From Tubulanus polymorphus (Eukaryota; Nemertea; Palaeonemertea; Tubulaniformes; Tubulanidae), in contig NC_134033.1 of assembly GCF_964204645.1 (NCBI RefSeq), positions 434,001 to 498,000 of the forward strand: DNA of 64,000 nt, read 5' to 3'. The position numbers and the translations under genes were made by a program. Below, in pieces: positions 1 to 9,831 of the stretch. Under the pieces are notes generated by a model. The model was not told the origin of the DNA. It worked only from the letters and a program-made list of their open reading frames with translations, and ran no database searches. Within the stretch, counting starts at the first letter, position 1; the number at the start of each line of letters is the position of its first letter.

Positions 1-567
1 TACAGTAAAACTGTGAGGTCAGATAAGTAAAACTGTGAGGTCAGATACAGCAACTCTGTGAGGTCAGATACAGTAAAACTGTGAGGTCAGATACAATAAA
101 ACTGAGGCCACATACAGTACAGAGTTGTAAGTTGACAGTTTATAGATGAGAGCTCGCGTATTGAACTGTGTTGTTAGAGTCTGTGTACACGTGTGGAGGA
201 CGTGCTACAGTCGTTTCTTCAACAGACACCCTCGGTTATTTCTCACAGGGACTTGTCACAATTGATAGTGAATAAATAAAACCAGTATCGATGACAGACC
301 CCAGTATCCATGTATGATAAAAAAAACACGGATGGCAACTAATCATCAATCTGAAAATGACTTCTCCGCTTCAATCGATTGTAATTCCAAAAATCCTCAA
401 CCGATTCACATGATTACTGCCATTTTTGCTGTCCACCATAGAATCTGTACACCTCCATTTTGAGCTATCTCCCGTAAATAAACGCCGATTTCGTTTGTGA
501 GATATTTGTCGTAGAGTGATCGTTATAGGCTCGTTGGAAGCAGAAAGTCTTCTTGTTTGTATTAAAG
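1..567. repeat. Left edge: 22-bp tandem repeat and repeat-derived sequence
   Basis: About five copies of a 22-bp unit built around AACTGTGAGGTCAGATACAG occupy the first ~105 bases. Bases ~247-320 contain a decayed copy of the arm of the fold-back repeat at 845-1165 (shared words TCACAATTGATAGTGA and CCAGTATC). I see no gene in 1-567. Confidence 0.6.
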
Positions 568-796
568 CTAATTTCAAAACTGGACGCAGAGAGTCGCAAG
601 AAGCTGGATGAGATTTACTCGGAGATGCAGCGAGCTGAACAGGATGAGTTGAACAAACTGAGATCTGACAGCGAGAAAGAGTTGAACTATCAAGTGCGAC
701 TGATGAAAACGACCATGGAAAAATAGAACGCCGAATTCAAACGAGAGCAACAGCAGAAAACCGCAGCGGAATCTAACAGTCAGAAACTCAAACAGG
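568..796 (+). pseudogene. Coiled-coil exon fragment with an in-frame stop
   Basis: One reading frame between a plausible acceptor (AG ending at 567) and a good donor (CAGG/GTATGT at 796/797) encodes a highly charged Lys/Glu/Gln-rich heptad-like segment (for example KLDAESRKKLDEIYSEM) typical of a long coiled coil. The frame is interrupted once, at 724-726 (TAG), where CAG (Gln) would fit the context, after which coding-like sequence continues (NAEFKREQQQ) up to the donor. This looks like one exon of a larger plus-strand gene, or a duplicated and decayed exon. The parent family cannot be named from this fragment. No flanking exons were recognised. Confidence 0.4.
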
Positions 797-844
797 GTAT
801 GTTTTTAAAGAACTGATTCATTCTGACTGGCTCTCTTTGACTGG

Positions 845-1165
845 CTCACAGGGACTTGCCACAATTGATAGCGAGTGAATAAAATCAGTATCAATGACCA
901 ACCCCAGTATCAATGACCAACCCCAGTATCAATGACCAACCGCAGTATCAATGACCAACCCCAGTATCAATGACCAACCCCAGTATAAATGACCAACCGA
1001 AGTATCAATGACCAACCCCAGTATCAATGACCGACACCAGTATCAATGACCGACTCCAGTATCAATGTATAATAAAAAGATTATTTTTTATCATACAGGG
1101 ATACTGGGGTCGGTCATTGATACCGGTTATATTCATTCACTATCGATTGTGACAACCTAATGGTT
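845..1165. repeat. Fold-back element with a 19-bp tandem array between its arms
   Basis: The left arm (845-890: CACAATTGATAGCGAGTGAA, then CAGTATCAATGACC) reappears inverted at 1095-1160 (GGTCATTGATACCGG, then TTCACTATCGATTGTGACAA). Between the arms a 19-bp unit (AGTATCAATGACCAACCCC) is repeated about nine times with point variants. The structure is that of a fold-back or MITE-like element whose interior has become a minisatellite. Confidence 0.6.
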
Positions 1166-1504
1166 ATTTCTAGGGCAGGCGACATCGAAAACTGGAGACG
1201 GTTGACCTTAATTTCAAAGAATTTTATTATGTAATTTGTGCATATAAAAACTGGTTCGATAGACGACACGTGATACTAACCCAGACAAACGTGTGCGGAG
1301 TCGTATGATTTAGTACTAACTATCCAGGCACACAGTTTTAATCTACACTGGTAACCTGAACAACCTACTAGTATCCTGAACCTACTGGTAACCTGAACCT
1401 ACTGGTAACCTGAACCTACAGGTAGGCTAGCGAAATGGATATAAATTTCAACGGTAGAAGAGTACTCGTGACAGGTGCGGGTAAAGGTAAGTATGAATTT
1501 AACA

Positions 1505-1810
1505 CCACTAGGGGGCAGTATTTCAATGTATCTGTAATTCTAGTTTGTCCCGCTAGGGGGGGGGGTATATCTATTCTATTTTGTCTATTGATATGTATAG
1601 GTCCCGCTAGGGGGCGGTATATGTATTCTAGTTTGTCTATTGACAGGTATAGGTCCCGCTAGGGGGCGGTATATGTATTCTAGTTTGTCTATTGACAAGT
1701 ATAGGTCCCGCTAGGGGGCGGTATATTTATTCTAGTTTGTCTATTGACAGGTATAGGTCCCGCTAGGGGGCGGTATATGTATTCTAGTTTGTCTATTGAC
1801 AGGTATAGGT
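1505..1810 (+). repeat. 52-bp minisatellite in DCXR-A intron 1 carrying CTCF-like motifs
   Basis: Five copies of a ~52-bp unit containing CCGCTAGGGGGCGGTA (cores near 1549, 1603, 1654, 1707, 1759; the first has a G run instead of GGCGG) follow one isolated CCACTAGGGGGCAGTA at 1505-1520. The cores match the CTCF consensus (CCAC/GCTAGGGGGCG) on the plus strand. Each unit also contains TATTGACAGGTATAGGTC or a variant, which is the exon 2 acceptor plus the first bases of exon 2. Confidence 0.8.
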
Positions 1811-2319
1811 CGGTGTTGCGTGAAAATATTGGTTAAATGTGGAGCTTAAGTTGTGGCCTTGTCGCGTACACAATCTGACCTTGACTCACTGAAACAAGAG
1901 GTATATGACCTTCATACATTGAATGACGTCACTAATCAAACCGTGTGATGTCATAAGGGGGATTTATGGAGGCCGCCATGTTTTACCGGAATGGTATATC
2001 CAGTATTTTTGATATTTCACAGTTTTCTGATATTGAGACGATTTGTCTTGATTTGAGAGATTGGAAGAAGACACGTGACGCGATAGAGGGCGCTTTACCT
2101 ATAGATCTATTGGTTAATAATGCAGCGCTGAAAAACCCGGATGGACCTCTGTTAAACGTCACTGAACAAAGTTTCGACGAGAAAGATTTGAGACAAACAC
2201 ACATCGCGTGTCACCCGAAATCCTGAAGTGTTAAATTGTGTTTTGATTTGATTTTATTTCTAGCACGATGAACGTGAACGTAAAATCAGTGATTAACGTA
2301 ACTCAGGTAACACGTGATC

Positions 2320-2412
2320 AAACACTTACTTTTCACTTATTTAAACAGTCACGTGATCAAACACTTCTCACATATTCAAACAGTCACGTGATCAAACACT
2401 TCACACATATTT
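2320..2412. repeat. Short tandem repeat with CACGTGATCAAACACTT
   Basis: Three imperfect ~30-bp copies of CACGTGATCAAACACTT plus an AT-rich spacer lie in intron 4 of DCXR-A. Copy B has the same words at its inverted position (12340-12390), so the repeat predates or accompanied the duplication. Confidence 0.6.
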
Positions 2413-3107
2413 ACATCAACAGAGATTGTTTTGTGAATTTTCTATAGGCCTATTTTGTTTTTTGAAGGTCGTTGCTAAGAATTTGATCGATCGTAAAATT
2501 CCCGGTTCAATAGTGAATATCTCCAGTATCCTGTCGACTCGGGATTTGAATATTCCCATGGATTCTTATTCGATGAGTAAAGCTGCATTGGACGCGATGA
2601 CTCGACTTGGAGCGGTACAATTTGGACCGCACGGGGTACGTACATTACCGGGGTATTTCAGCTATTGCCGGGGCTTGACTTTGAATCCGAATGTAACGTA
2701 TGTAAATACCAAAATACCAAATCATTGGAATTTAAAACTGAAATCAACTAATAAAACTGAATAGTGAGTTCTATCTAAGGTTTCGACTTGAAACAGCGCC
2801 AGCGCTTTAAGGGGTAACAACATTTTTGGCTCCGTTAAAAGAACGTTACGATTTGCCGGGTACTAGGCCTACTGTGTAAAACTGTTTTCAGATAAGGGTG
2901 AACTCTGTGAATCCGTGCACGACTAAAACACAAATGGTTATCGATCACTTTATCGAAGGCCCGCCGGAAATGCGCAAAGCAATCGACGCTCAGGTGAAAA
3001 GAATACCTCTAGGCAAACTGGCAGGTGAGTTCACATCGCGTCATAGTGGCCGGAAAACTAAAATGTCATGTTGATGCCATTAGACGGCCAATGCGAAACT
3101 ATGGTAG

Positions 3108-3292
3108 AAGATTTCTATCTGTCACTGTTTCTATCTGTCACTGTTTCTATCTGTCACTGTTTCTATCTGTCACTGTTTCTATCTGTCACTGTTTCTATCT
3201 GTCACTGTTTCTATCTGTCATTAGTTTCTATCTGTCATTAGTTTCTATCTGTCACGGTTTCTATCTTCTATCTGTCATTATCTGTCACGTCA
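3108..3292. repeat. 16-bp minisatellite
   Basis: About ten copies of TTTCTATCTGTCACTG (later copies TTTCTATCTGTCATTA) lie in the last intron of DCXR-A. The long open frame through it is a consequence of the repeat and not a gene. Confidence 0.8.
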
Positions 3293-3547
3293 CGGCTATG
3301 TGACAGCTCTTTACTCGGTTTGTCAATTTGATGTATATATTTCACAGAGGAACAGGACATGGTTGATATGATAGTGTATTTGTTGAGTGACCGATCTAAG
3401 ATGGTTAACGGTCAGTGTATCTACGTCGATGGAGGATTCACAGCTACTTAATTCAAGAGGTTTTACATTGTGTTTCAACCTTATGTAATAATTGAGTAAT
3501 AAATAGGCAAAATATTTCAAAATTTGGTCTTGGTTTGATAGTCGTAG

Positions 3548-3945
3548 TTTCCCATTCACCGAGAGGTGGCGCTCCAGCCTGGTCGCGGAGAGGTGGCGCT
3601 CCAGCCTGGTCACGGAGAGGTGGCACTCCAGCCCGGTCGCAGAGAGGTGGTGGTTCTCCAGCCCGGTCGCGGAGAGGTGGCGCTCCAGTCCGGTTGCGGA
3701 GAGGTGGATCTCCAGTCACGGAGAGGTGGCGCTCCAGCCTGGTCACGGAGAGGTGGCGCTCCAGCCCGGTCGCGGAGAGGTGGTTCTCCAGCCCGGTCGC
3801 GGAGAGGTGGTGGTTCTCCAGCCCGGTCGCGGAGAGGTGGCGCTCCAGTCCGGTTGCGGAGAGGTGGATCTCCCGTCACGGAGAGGTGGCGCTCCAGCCC
3901 GGTCACGGAGAGGTGGCGCTCCAGCCCGGTCGCGGAGAGGCGGAG
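3548..3945 (+). repeat. 27-30-bp minisatellite with AGGTGGCGCT motif
   Basis: About 14 copies of a GC-rich unit (GAGAGGTGGCGCTCCAGCC, then C/TGGTCGCG) lie just downstream of the DCXR-A stop codon. AGGTGGCGCT resembles the core of the CTCF binding site. Units of 27 and 30 bp keep several frames open on both strands, which generates spurious Arg/Gly/Pro-rich reading frames of up to 142 codons. Confidence 0.8.
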
Positions 3946-4178
3946 CTCTAAAGGAACGGAAAAAATGTTAACCGACAACTTGAGACAAGAATGATACATT
4001 TAGAGATTTACCGAATTTATCCCAAATGACAAAAATACAGACTCTACAAATATTTACGACAGTTTTCGATTCTTTTTCAAAGTCATCGAATTCAATATCA
4101 CCGGGTTATATCTTATTCCATCTAGGTGGAACTAGAGATTAGCAAGAGCTCCTCTAACTCGAATCTGTTTAATGTTTG

Positions 4179-5549
4179 TTACAGATCACGTAGAGCTAGT
4201 GAGGTGAACATGTAACAGAAGTGGATTACTCCGAGCGTTATAAGTATAGCGGGGTAGCCGACGAATGGTTGGACGGCTCCGGCTAATATAGTCAAAACGA
4301 TACTGGTGACGCGACACATCAACAAATCTACGGCAAAAAGCGTCTCGTAGTTACCGTGGAATTTCTGATCGGTAATGTCTGACAACCAAGAGTGGAAGAA
4401 CGCTCCTAGTAAACTGAACGCCAGCGTGCACAGACCATCCGGAATACAAGCCTGCCAGATATTCCCGATAAACGGGTACGTGAATGCCGACGTCGCGGCC
4501 AGAAGGCAATAGATCAAACCGTAAATCCAGCGGTGGCTGCGAGTTTTAGAAACGATACAGCCGAATATATTCGTGCTGAAGACGAATAAGATAGCTGATG
4601 TGAGACGGACTGTGGCCAGTTGCCAGTAATCAGTAGCGACGTGTTCAATTATCCAAAACGGTACCAAACTAAAATAGACACTGCAATAAACATCAGCGAT
4701 CGTATTAAACCCCAGTAATATCAGAGTTTGAGGATCGGTCAGCATCGCTTTCACTAGACTCAGTTGAAACGGTTTTTCGATCGCGTCGGAATTCATCGCA
4801 TCGTCGCTACGATTATTGTCGATTCTAACGGCGGCGCGGATTATCGTCGTTAATCCCAGAGCCGAAAACAGGATCCAGAACGGGGCCGAACGCCCGATCG
4901 ATTGGATCACGTATAAACACACCGAATAGCCCACAGCTGCGCCTGAGAATCGACAGCTATATATGATAGCTAAAGCTATGATTCGGGTGTCTGGGTTTCG
5001 ATCGTAAGCGACTGAGACCATCGTAAGTCCGGAGTTTAGAATGAACGCGACGGAGACGCCGATGAGCGAGTAGGACGCGGCTAGGATCCACCAGTAAATC
5101 GGGAACACCGATACCAGTGTAGCTACGAGTCCGGTAATCAGGCCGCACCAGAACGGATTCACATACCCGTATTTATACGTCAGTCTACCGCAGAGGATAT
5201 TCCCGATTATCAGCCCGAAATGATAAGCGGATTGAGTCGTGCCTATTTTAACCGCGATTTGCTGATCATCGGGAGACGTTTGGTTACCGGCGGCAGTTTC
5301 GTGAAGTAAATCGGTAGTAACCGTTAAGATAGTCCCGGCCGTTAATTCAACTATGAGTAAAGCGGCACTAACGATAGTTACTATCAGTACAGGACTACAT
5401 TGACGCTGGCAGTTACAGCTGCTATCCGTCTGCTGGTGTCTGTCAGGTGACGATATCGTATCCGATATAGTCCCGTAATATTCATCGCTAGTCGATGAAT
5501 TGTCTTCTATCAAACTCTCTTTCATCCTATCAGTTTTCTGTCGAGACAT
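4179..5549 (-). CDS. SLC18-like vesicular amine transporter-type MFS protein, intronless
   Basis: A single uninterrupted frame of 456 codons starts at the ATG at 5549 (MSRQKTDRMK); the frame stays open 12 codons upstream but without another ATG. It has a ~60-residue Ser/Asp-rich cytosolic N-tail, then about twelve hydrophobic helices. Family marks are those of vesicular amine/acetylcholine transporters: an N-glycosylation site (NQT) in a luminal loop after helix 1, an MFS motif A-like GRLTYKYGY after helix 2, GRSAPFWILF in the middle, then TDPQTLILLGF, WIIEHV...WQLA, NIFG and GYPAILITLGV in the second half. By eye, Asp of helix 1 (LLLDNML in VMATs) and Asp of helix 10 (VDSSMM) are replaced (VELTAG; SLLGAFF), while Asp in helix 11 seems kept (FAVDLL). 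The substrate may therefore not be a classical monoamine. Lack of introns fits either a retrocopy or the compact VAChT-type gene. It sits between the two inverted DCXR copies, transcribed leftwards. Subfamily and substrate are uncertain. Confidence 0.72.
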   Translation of the reverse strand: MSRQKTDRMKESLIEDNSSTSDEYYGTISDTISSPDRHQQTDSSCNCQRQCSPVLIVTIVSAALLIVELTAGTILTVTTDLLHETAAGNQTSPDDQQIAVKIGTTQSAYHFGLIIGNILCGRLTYKYGYVNPFWCGLITGLVATLVSVFPIYWWILAASYSLIGVSVAFILNSGLTMVSVAYDRNPDTRIIALAIIYSCRFSGAAVGYSVCLYVIQSIGRSAPFWILFSALGLTTIIRAAVRIDNNRSDDAMNSDAIEKPFQLSLVKAMLTDPQTLILLGFNTIADVYCSVYFSLVPFWIIEHVATDYWQLATVRLTSAILFVFSTNIFGCIVSKTRSHRWIYGLIYCLLAATSAFTYPFIGNIWQACIPDGLCTLAFSLLGAFFHSWLSDITDQKFHGNYETLFAVDLLMCRVTSIVLTILAGAVQPFVGYPAILITLGVIHFCYMFTSLALRDL

Positions 5550-8172
5550 TTTATTTATCTGTTCGTTATTACGAGACTTACACAATCGATATGGGTAACA
5601 CTTATAATGTGATTCCTTTTACGTCAGGCTTTATGGTATAGGCTAACATAGATCAACGAAATACTGGTTTTCAAAACTCGAAAGTTGGAAAAAATTTTGA
5701 TACAACAAGAACCTTTAAAACCTTGAAAACAATAACGCATAGGTATATTGCATATAACACTGTGACCCGCTTTACGTCAGGATTTATGGTATATCAACGA
5801 AATACTGGTTTTCAAAATTCATAAGTTGATTTAGGAAAAAATATTATACAAAAATTAGTCTAGCATTTATGTAAAGGTCTTTCTATAAAGAAGGATTGAT
5901 ATTGAGTGTATTCACGCCACCCAGACAGATAGACATTGGTGGGGCGTCGGAGGACTGGAAATAATCTATAAACTCCCCTGGCTCCCCTCCCCTCCCTTCG
6001 AATTTTCAAAAATTGCTCGAAGGTTACAATTTCTAGAGATAACAAAATCGCTGACCACAAGAGGATTTCTTTTAGGCCTAATGATATTTATAATTGTCGA
6101 AATTCTGATATATAACAGTAATATTGTTAATAGTGTCGGAATGATGATAAAAGCCTGAGATACTAATAGCTAAACACTTACTATAGGTAGAATTAATGAG
6201 AGGTCACGGGGACGAGCAGAAAAATGGAGACTGCGAGTGGCTTTGAGCTGACGATATAAAGAGTGTCCAAATTTACATGGGTTTTATCAAACATAAAAAT
6301 ACCATTGAACAAAATACAAATACCACAAGTAGGCATGACAAAAATTACATTCGAATGATGAATTATTGGGCGGTGTCCATGGGCGCTGTTCATTGGGCTC
6401 CATCCATGGGCGCTGTCCATCGGGCTCTTTTAGGGTGACAAGGGGTATCTGTATATGAAGCCTGCAACCTGAAATACTAGGCCCAGTTCCACTGATGGTT
6501 GAAATAAGATCAGGTTCAAATTTCAAATCAACTGATTTTGACCAAAATATATTCTATAAAATCTAATTGAACGAGCAATATCCAAGCAATAACTATCAAT
6601 CATAACTATCTGTAACTATCTGTAACTATCTGTAACTATCTGTGGAACTGGCTCCCGTAAAATTGTCCTACCTGACTATCTCTTCTCACTTTCTTTACGG
6701 CAGTTTTTTATCAATGCCCTGTTGAATCAACCAGTACTCAGTGAGCCAAATTTCGTGTTGCGAAAATATCTTCCAAACGAAAACGCTTTGCGTGAAATGT
6801 TTTTAGTTTTATGTAAGTCCAAAGTGAACCCGTCAGTATTTAAATGTCATCACCGTTTAGAAAAGTTGATTTCGTCCTGAAAAAAAAAGAATAATCACAT
6901 CAGAATTTTTGAAATATAACCCGTGAAATCTGGAGAAGCCATGACGAGAAGTTTGTCGACGCTAGGCGGTGACAATTCGGGTGAAATAAGTTTGACTTCA
7001 TGCTGGACTCATCTTAAACGAAAATATTTATTTCAAAGCTCTCGTTGACAGAGGGGACACAGGGCACAAAGGGCACGAAGGAGACAGGGCTATAGGGCAC
7101 ATAGGCACACAGGGCACAAATGAGACAGGGCTACATGGCACATAGGGCCACAGGGCACACAGGAGACAGGGCTATAGGGCACATAGGTACACAGGGCTAC
7201 AGAGGGCCACTACAGGCCGGTCTAGGGGTTGCGGCGTGTGCGAGGAATTCTAGCATCGAATTGTTTTAGTTGCCACGAGTTACGCGCGTGAAGGTATTCA
7301 TGTCGCGAGGGGTAACGGACCTCACCCTCCTCTCGCTAATAGCAACTAGATTCCATTTGTTGAATTAAACACGGGCTCAATAGATTAATATCTCAACATC
7401 AAACAATAAAGTTGATGAGTTTATAATCAGACGGTGGTTCCAGTCAATTAATGATCAAATTCAATGATTTTTGATTCTAAATAAAAGCGAGAAGCCTCCG
7501 TTGATATTCACTAACCTCCTGTTTTAATCGTTTAATCCCTTAATTACCGGATAATCCCGCTTAATCCACGAGCTATAATGATTAATCACTGATGAATGAA
7601 CTTTGAACTTCGAACTGACATCGACACGGTTCCGATTGTTGCGTTGCTAGGTTACGGGAGGCGGTGACGACACGAGCAGCGCTCGGGTCGCGACGATCCC
7701 GTCGCAGTGGGATTCGAAAGTTCGAAATTGATTTCAAAAACACATTTCGACAACACTAATTCAACTTTGGACATATTTTTTGTAAATTTCAAGAATGAAT
7801 AGAAGGCAGATTCGGTCTCAGTGTAGATTATTTAATCATTAAAAAGTTAATCAGTTACTGAGTAATGGCTGTAGTGTATTCAAAACTTGACCGACAGACC
7901 GCCCCGTACACCCTTCGCTAAAGCCCGACCCCTGTAACTCTAGGATACCCCCAAGTCTCCGGCAACACGTACATAATCGCAGTTTGTTGCCGAGAAGCGA
8001 TTAGAACTGCGCAACCTACAACAATAGGTCTGCCTATACCTCACTAGTGAAATGTATTAAATAATTATACTTACTAAGTTCCGTTTATTGCCTGTTGCTA
8101 AGATGAGGCATTCCGAAGAAGAGTCCATGAAGTTTATCTGTGTTGGTGAGGGGTCTCAGTGAAGGCTGAACC
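5550..8172. other. Gene-poor interval with short repeats
   Basis: No convincing gene. It holds two diverged copies of TTTATGGTATA...CAACGAAATACTGGTTTTCA (5625-5670 and 5780-5820), a two-copy GGGCTCCATCCATGGGCG block (6370-6425), a terminal-inverted-repeat MITE (6479-6655, separate entry) and an imperfect GGGCACA/GAGACAGGGCTA tandem (about 7050-7205). Sequence from 7240 to 8170 shows no pattern I can name. Confidence 0.5.
6479..6655. mobile_element. MITE with GGCCCAGTTCCAC termini
   Basis: The left end GGCCCAGTTCCAC is mirrored by GTGGAACTGGCTCC at the right end. Just inside the right end is a short ACTATCTGTA tandem (6605-6643). It belongs to the CCAGTT-ended fold-back family found at several other places in the window. 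Confidence 0.55.
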
Positions 8173-8526
8173 ATGAGAATATATTTGGCCCCTGATTTTG
8201 TTGGGCAGCACGAATGCGCCCAGCGGAACCCAGATTGTTTGGAGTTGTCTATATTGTGTTATCCTCGGCGTTTTGACGTCGAGGTCTTTCAGATACTGAA
8301 GCCTCATCGATCAAAATACCCGTCAGATGATTCCAAACAGCAGCAGCAGTTTGTTAAACCCATGTGGTGTCGTCCAAGACGTAACACATATAGTCGCCGG
8401 CCAATCATTGGACAGGTTCGAGAGAGAGAGCGAATGTTAGGTGAAATGCGGTCAGCCATTGTGGAAAATGTTCGACTTGTTTTACACGAATTCGGGTCAT
8501 CTTCTCGTTTGAATACGTTCACATAA
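8173..8526 (+). CDS. Possible small ORF of unknown function
   Basis: A 117-codon ATG-initiated frame, basic in its middle (CRPRRNTYSRRPIIGQVRER) and ending HEFGSSSRLNTFT. It includes a short CAG run (QQQQ). Composition is less repetitive than the minisatellite frames around it. I recognise no domain, splice signals were not resolved, and a shorter frame overlaps on the minus strand. It could be a fragment of a transposon ORF, a real small gene, or chance. Confidence 0.2.
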   Translation: MRIYLAPDFVGQHECAQRNPDCLELSILCYPRRFDVEVFQILKPHRSKYPSDDSKQQQQFVKPMWCRPRRNTYSRRPIIGQVRERERMLGEMRSAIVENVRLVLHEFGSSSRLNTFT

Positions 8527-8748
8527 AACACAATAGATTTGACCTCCATCCCAACCAACAATATGTATATCAAAGTGGATATTTACTGGACATATCATAT
8601 TGTTTATAACTTCAAGATTTTTCACATATAAATGTTTACACCCCAAGCACAATAGGACCAGGACCGGTGTAACAACATAGGACCGGTCTAACATAGGACC
8701 GGTGTAACGCCATTCTTGGCTGTGCACGCCCTCCCCCCGTTTTCTGTT

Positions 8749-9831
8749 CTATTTAGAATCACACAGATAATTTATCAGTAAAATCTGTTTAGCTCTTTTT
8801 CTAAAGGCGCCGTTTGTTGCGCAATAAACGAAGAAATTTGCGGATGAGTCTAAAACACTGAGCAGAATTCCTACTTTACGCATGATCATTTGTTTATCTA
8901 AAGGTAAATTATGATGCAATCCATACACCCTTTTGAAGTTAACTAACATACGGTCCAGTGATGCGGGAATTTCACAGATAAAAAACAGAAATACAATTAT
9001 AAGAACCAGTTTTAATATTTTGAGTTCGGTAGATTTGTCACCGGGCGCCGCCGCGTCCGCGTGAAATTGTTTCTTTCGATTTAGTTTTCTAAATATCATA
9101 ATTCCGAACAAAGTTAGATTTATCACAATTAGAAAAATAAAAGGTACAAGAACAGTCATGAAAATATAGGAATTCTGAATGTATTTCTCTGAAGCACTAA
9201 GCTTATAATTAAAAGGTGTTCGATATGTTTTCGCTCCAAAAGCTCCCATTGTATATAAACGTAGCAAACAGAGTCGTGTGGTCCTTCCTGGTAAACGTTG
9301 AGGAAAATAATACGGCCAGTAACAAACAGCGGAAGAAAATGCGTTTAAAACCGACAGAAAGATGATCTGTTTTTTGTTCCAGAATCGCCTGAAATACAGC
9401 GGACTCCCGACTACCAGAAGTCTTTCAAAATTGATTATAACTACGGCCCAATTTTTTGCCATTTGAAACGTATGAAACAGTGGTAGAACCCAAATTATAA
9501 TTTCGCGTCCAAAAAGCCAATCATCGAAACGGCCGAGAACACTCGTATTTTGTAGATTATGGATAATCAATATTCGAAGTGGATAAAGAAGAAACACTGA
9601 AAATAGAAACAGTAAATCAAACCAGGCGAGAATGATTATAGTTTGATAAGTGGAGCGACCTATCTTTGTGAATACTAGAATAGAAGCAGAGTTTAGAAAC
9701 ATTCCGCAAACTGTAGCCGGAAAATATCCGTACAAGTAAATACTGTAACTGAAAACGTGTTTCCATCGTTTTGGTGGAAACCAGTCGATGCATATGCTAA
9801 CTGTAGTCGTGGTGATTGTGGTAGAATTCAT
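8749..9831 (-). CDS. Class A (rhodopsin-type) peptide GPCR, intronless
   Basis: 360 codons starting at ATG 9831 (MNSTTITTTT, with an N-glycosylation NST at the extreme N-terminus); eleven open codons lie upstream without an ATG. Seven hydrophobic segments are evident. Family landmarks: helix 2 AWFDLLFLF (the conserved Asp), helix 3 end INFERLLVVGSPL (ER in place of DRY, followed by a PL-type loop), helix 5 FIFLIVINLTLF, helix 6 VFLFFICEIPA and helix 7 SVLDSSANFFVYC, the peptide-receptor variant of NPxxY. A basic C-tail follows (FRKRAKQ). The pattern resembles FMRFamide/myosuppressin-type and other expanded protostome receptors; the ligand cannot be deduced. The single-exon structure is common for such lineage-expanded receptors. 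Confidence 0.8.
   Translation of the reverse strand: MNSTTITTTTVSICIDWFPPKRWKHVFSYSIYLYGYFPATVCGMFLNSASILVFTKIGRSTYQTIIILAWFDLLFLFSVFLLYPLRILIIHNLQNTSVLGRFDDWLFGREIIIWVLPLFHTFQMAKNWAVVIINFERLLVVGSPLYFRRFWNKKQIIFLSVLNAFSSAVCYWPYYFPQRLPGRTTRLCLLRLYTMGAFGAKTYRTPFNYKLSASEKYIQNSYIFMTVLVPFIFLIVINLTLFGIMIFRKLNRKKQFHADAAAPGDKSTELKILKLVLIIVFLFFICEIPASLDRMLVNFKRVYGLHHNLPLDKQMIMRKVGILLSVLDSSANFFVYCATNGAFRKRAKQILLINYLCDSK

Larger units (their letters stand above)
1435..3451 (+). pseudogene. DCXR-like short-chain dehydrogenase, copy A (disrupted)
   Basis: Seven exons can be aligned with intact copy B: 1435-1486, 1803-1900, 2023-2180, 2264-2306, 2468-2635, 2892-3024 and 3348-3451 (756 nt, same lengths and phases as copy B). 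The family is the classical SDR L-xylulose/dicarbonyl/carbonyl reductases: TGAGKGIG cofactor loop, NNAA, NISS serine, YSMSK catalytic pair, a VNP motif after strand 6, and a C-terminal VDGGF. Two lesions are visible. Codon 33 (1847-1849) is TAA where copy B has AAA (Lys). The exon 3 donor at 2181-2182 is GA where copy B has GT. A full-length protein is therefore unlikely unless translation is read through and splicing shifts. Exon 6 looks more like canonical DCXR than that of copy B. An AATAAA lies at 3498-3503. Whether it is still transcribed is unknown; a population polymorphism or assembly error cannot be excluded. Confidence 0.8.

Noticed and set aside
3535-3999. Overlapping Arg/Gly/Pro-rich open frames on both strands (up to 142 codons)
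   Set aside because: They follow from a 27-30-bp GC-rich minisatellite whose unit length is a multiple of three; no start context, domain or splice logic.
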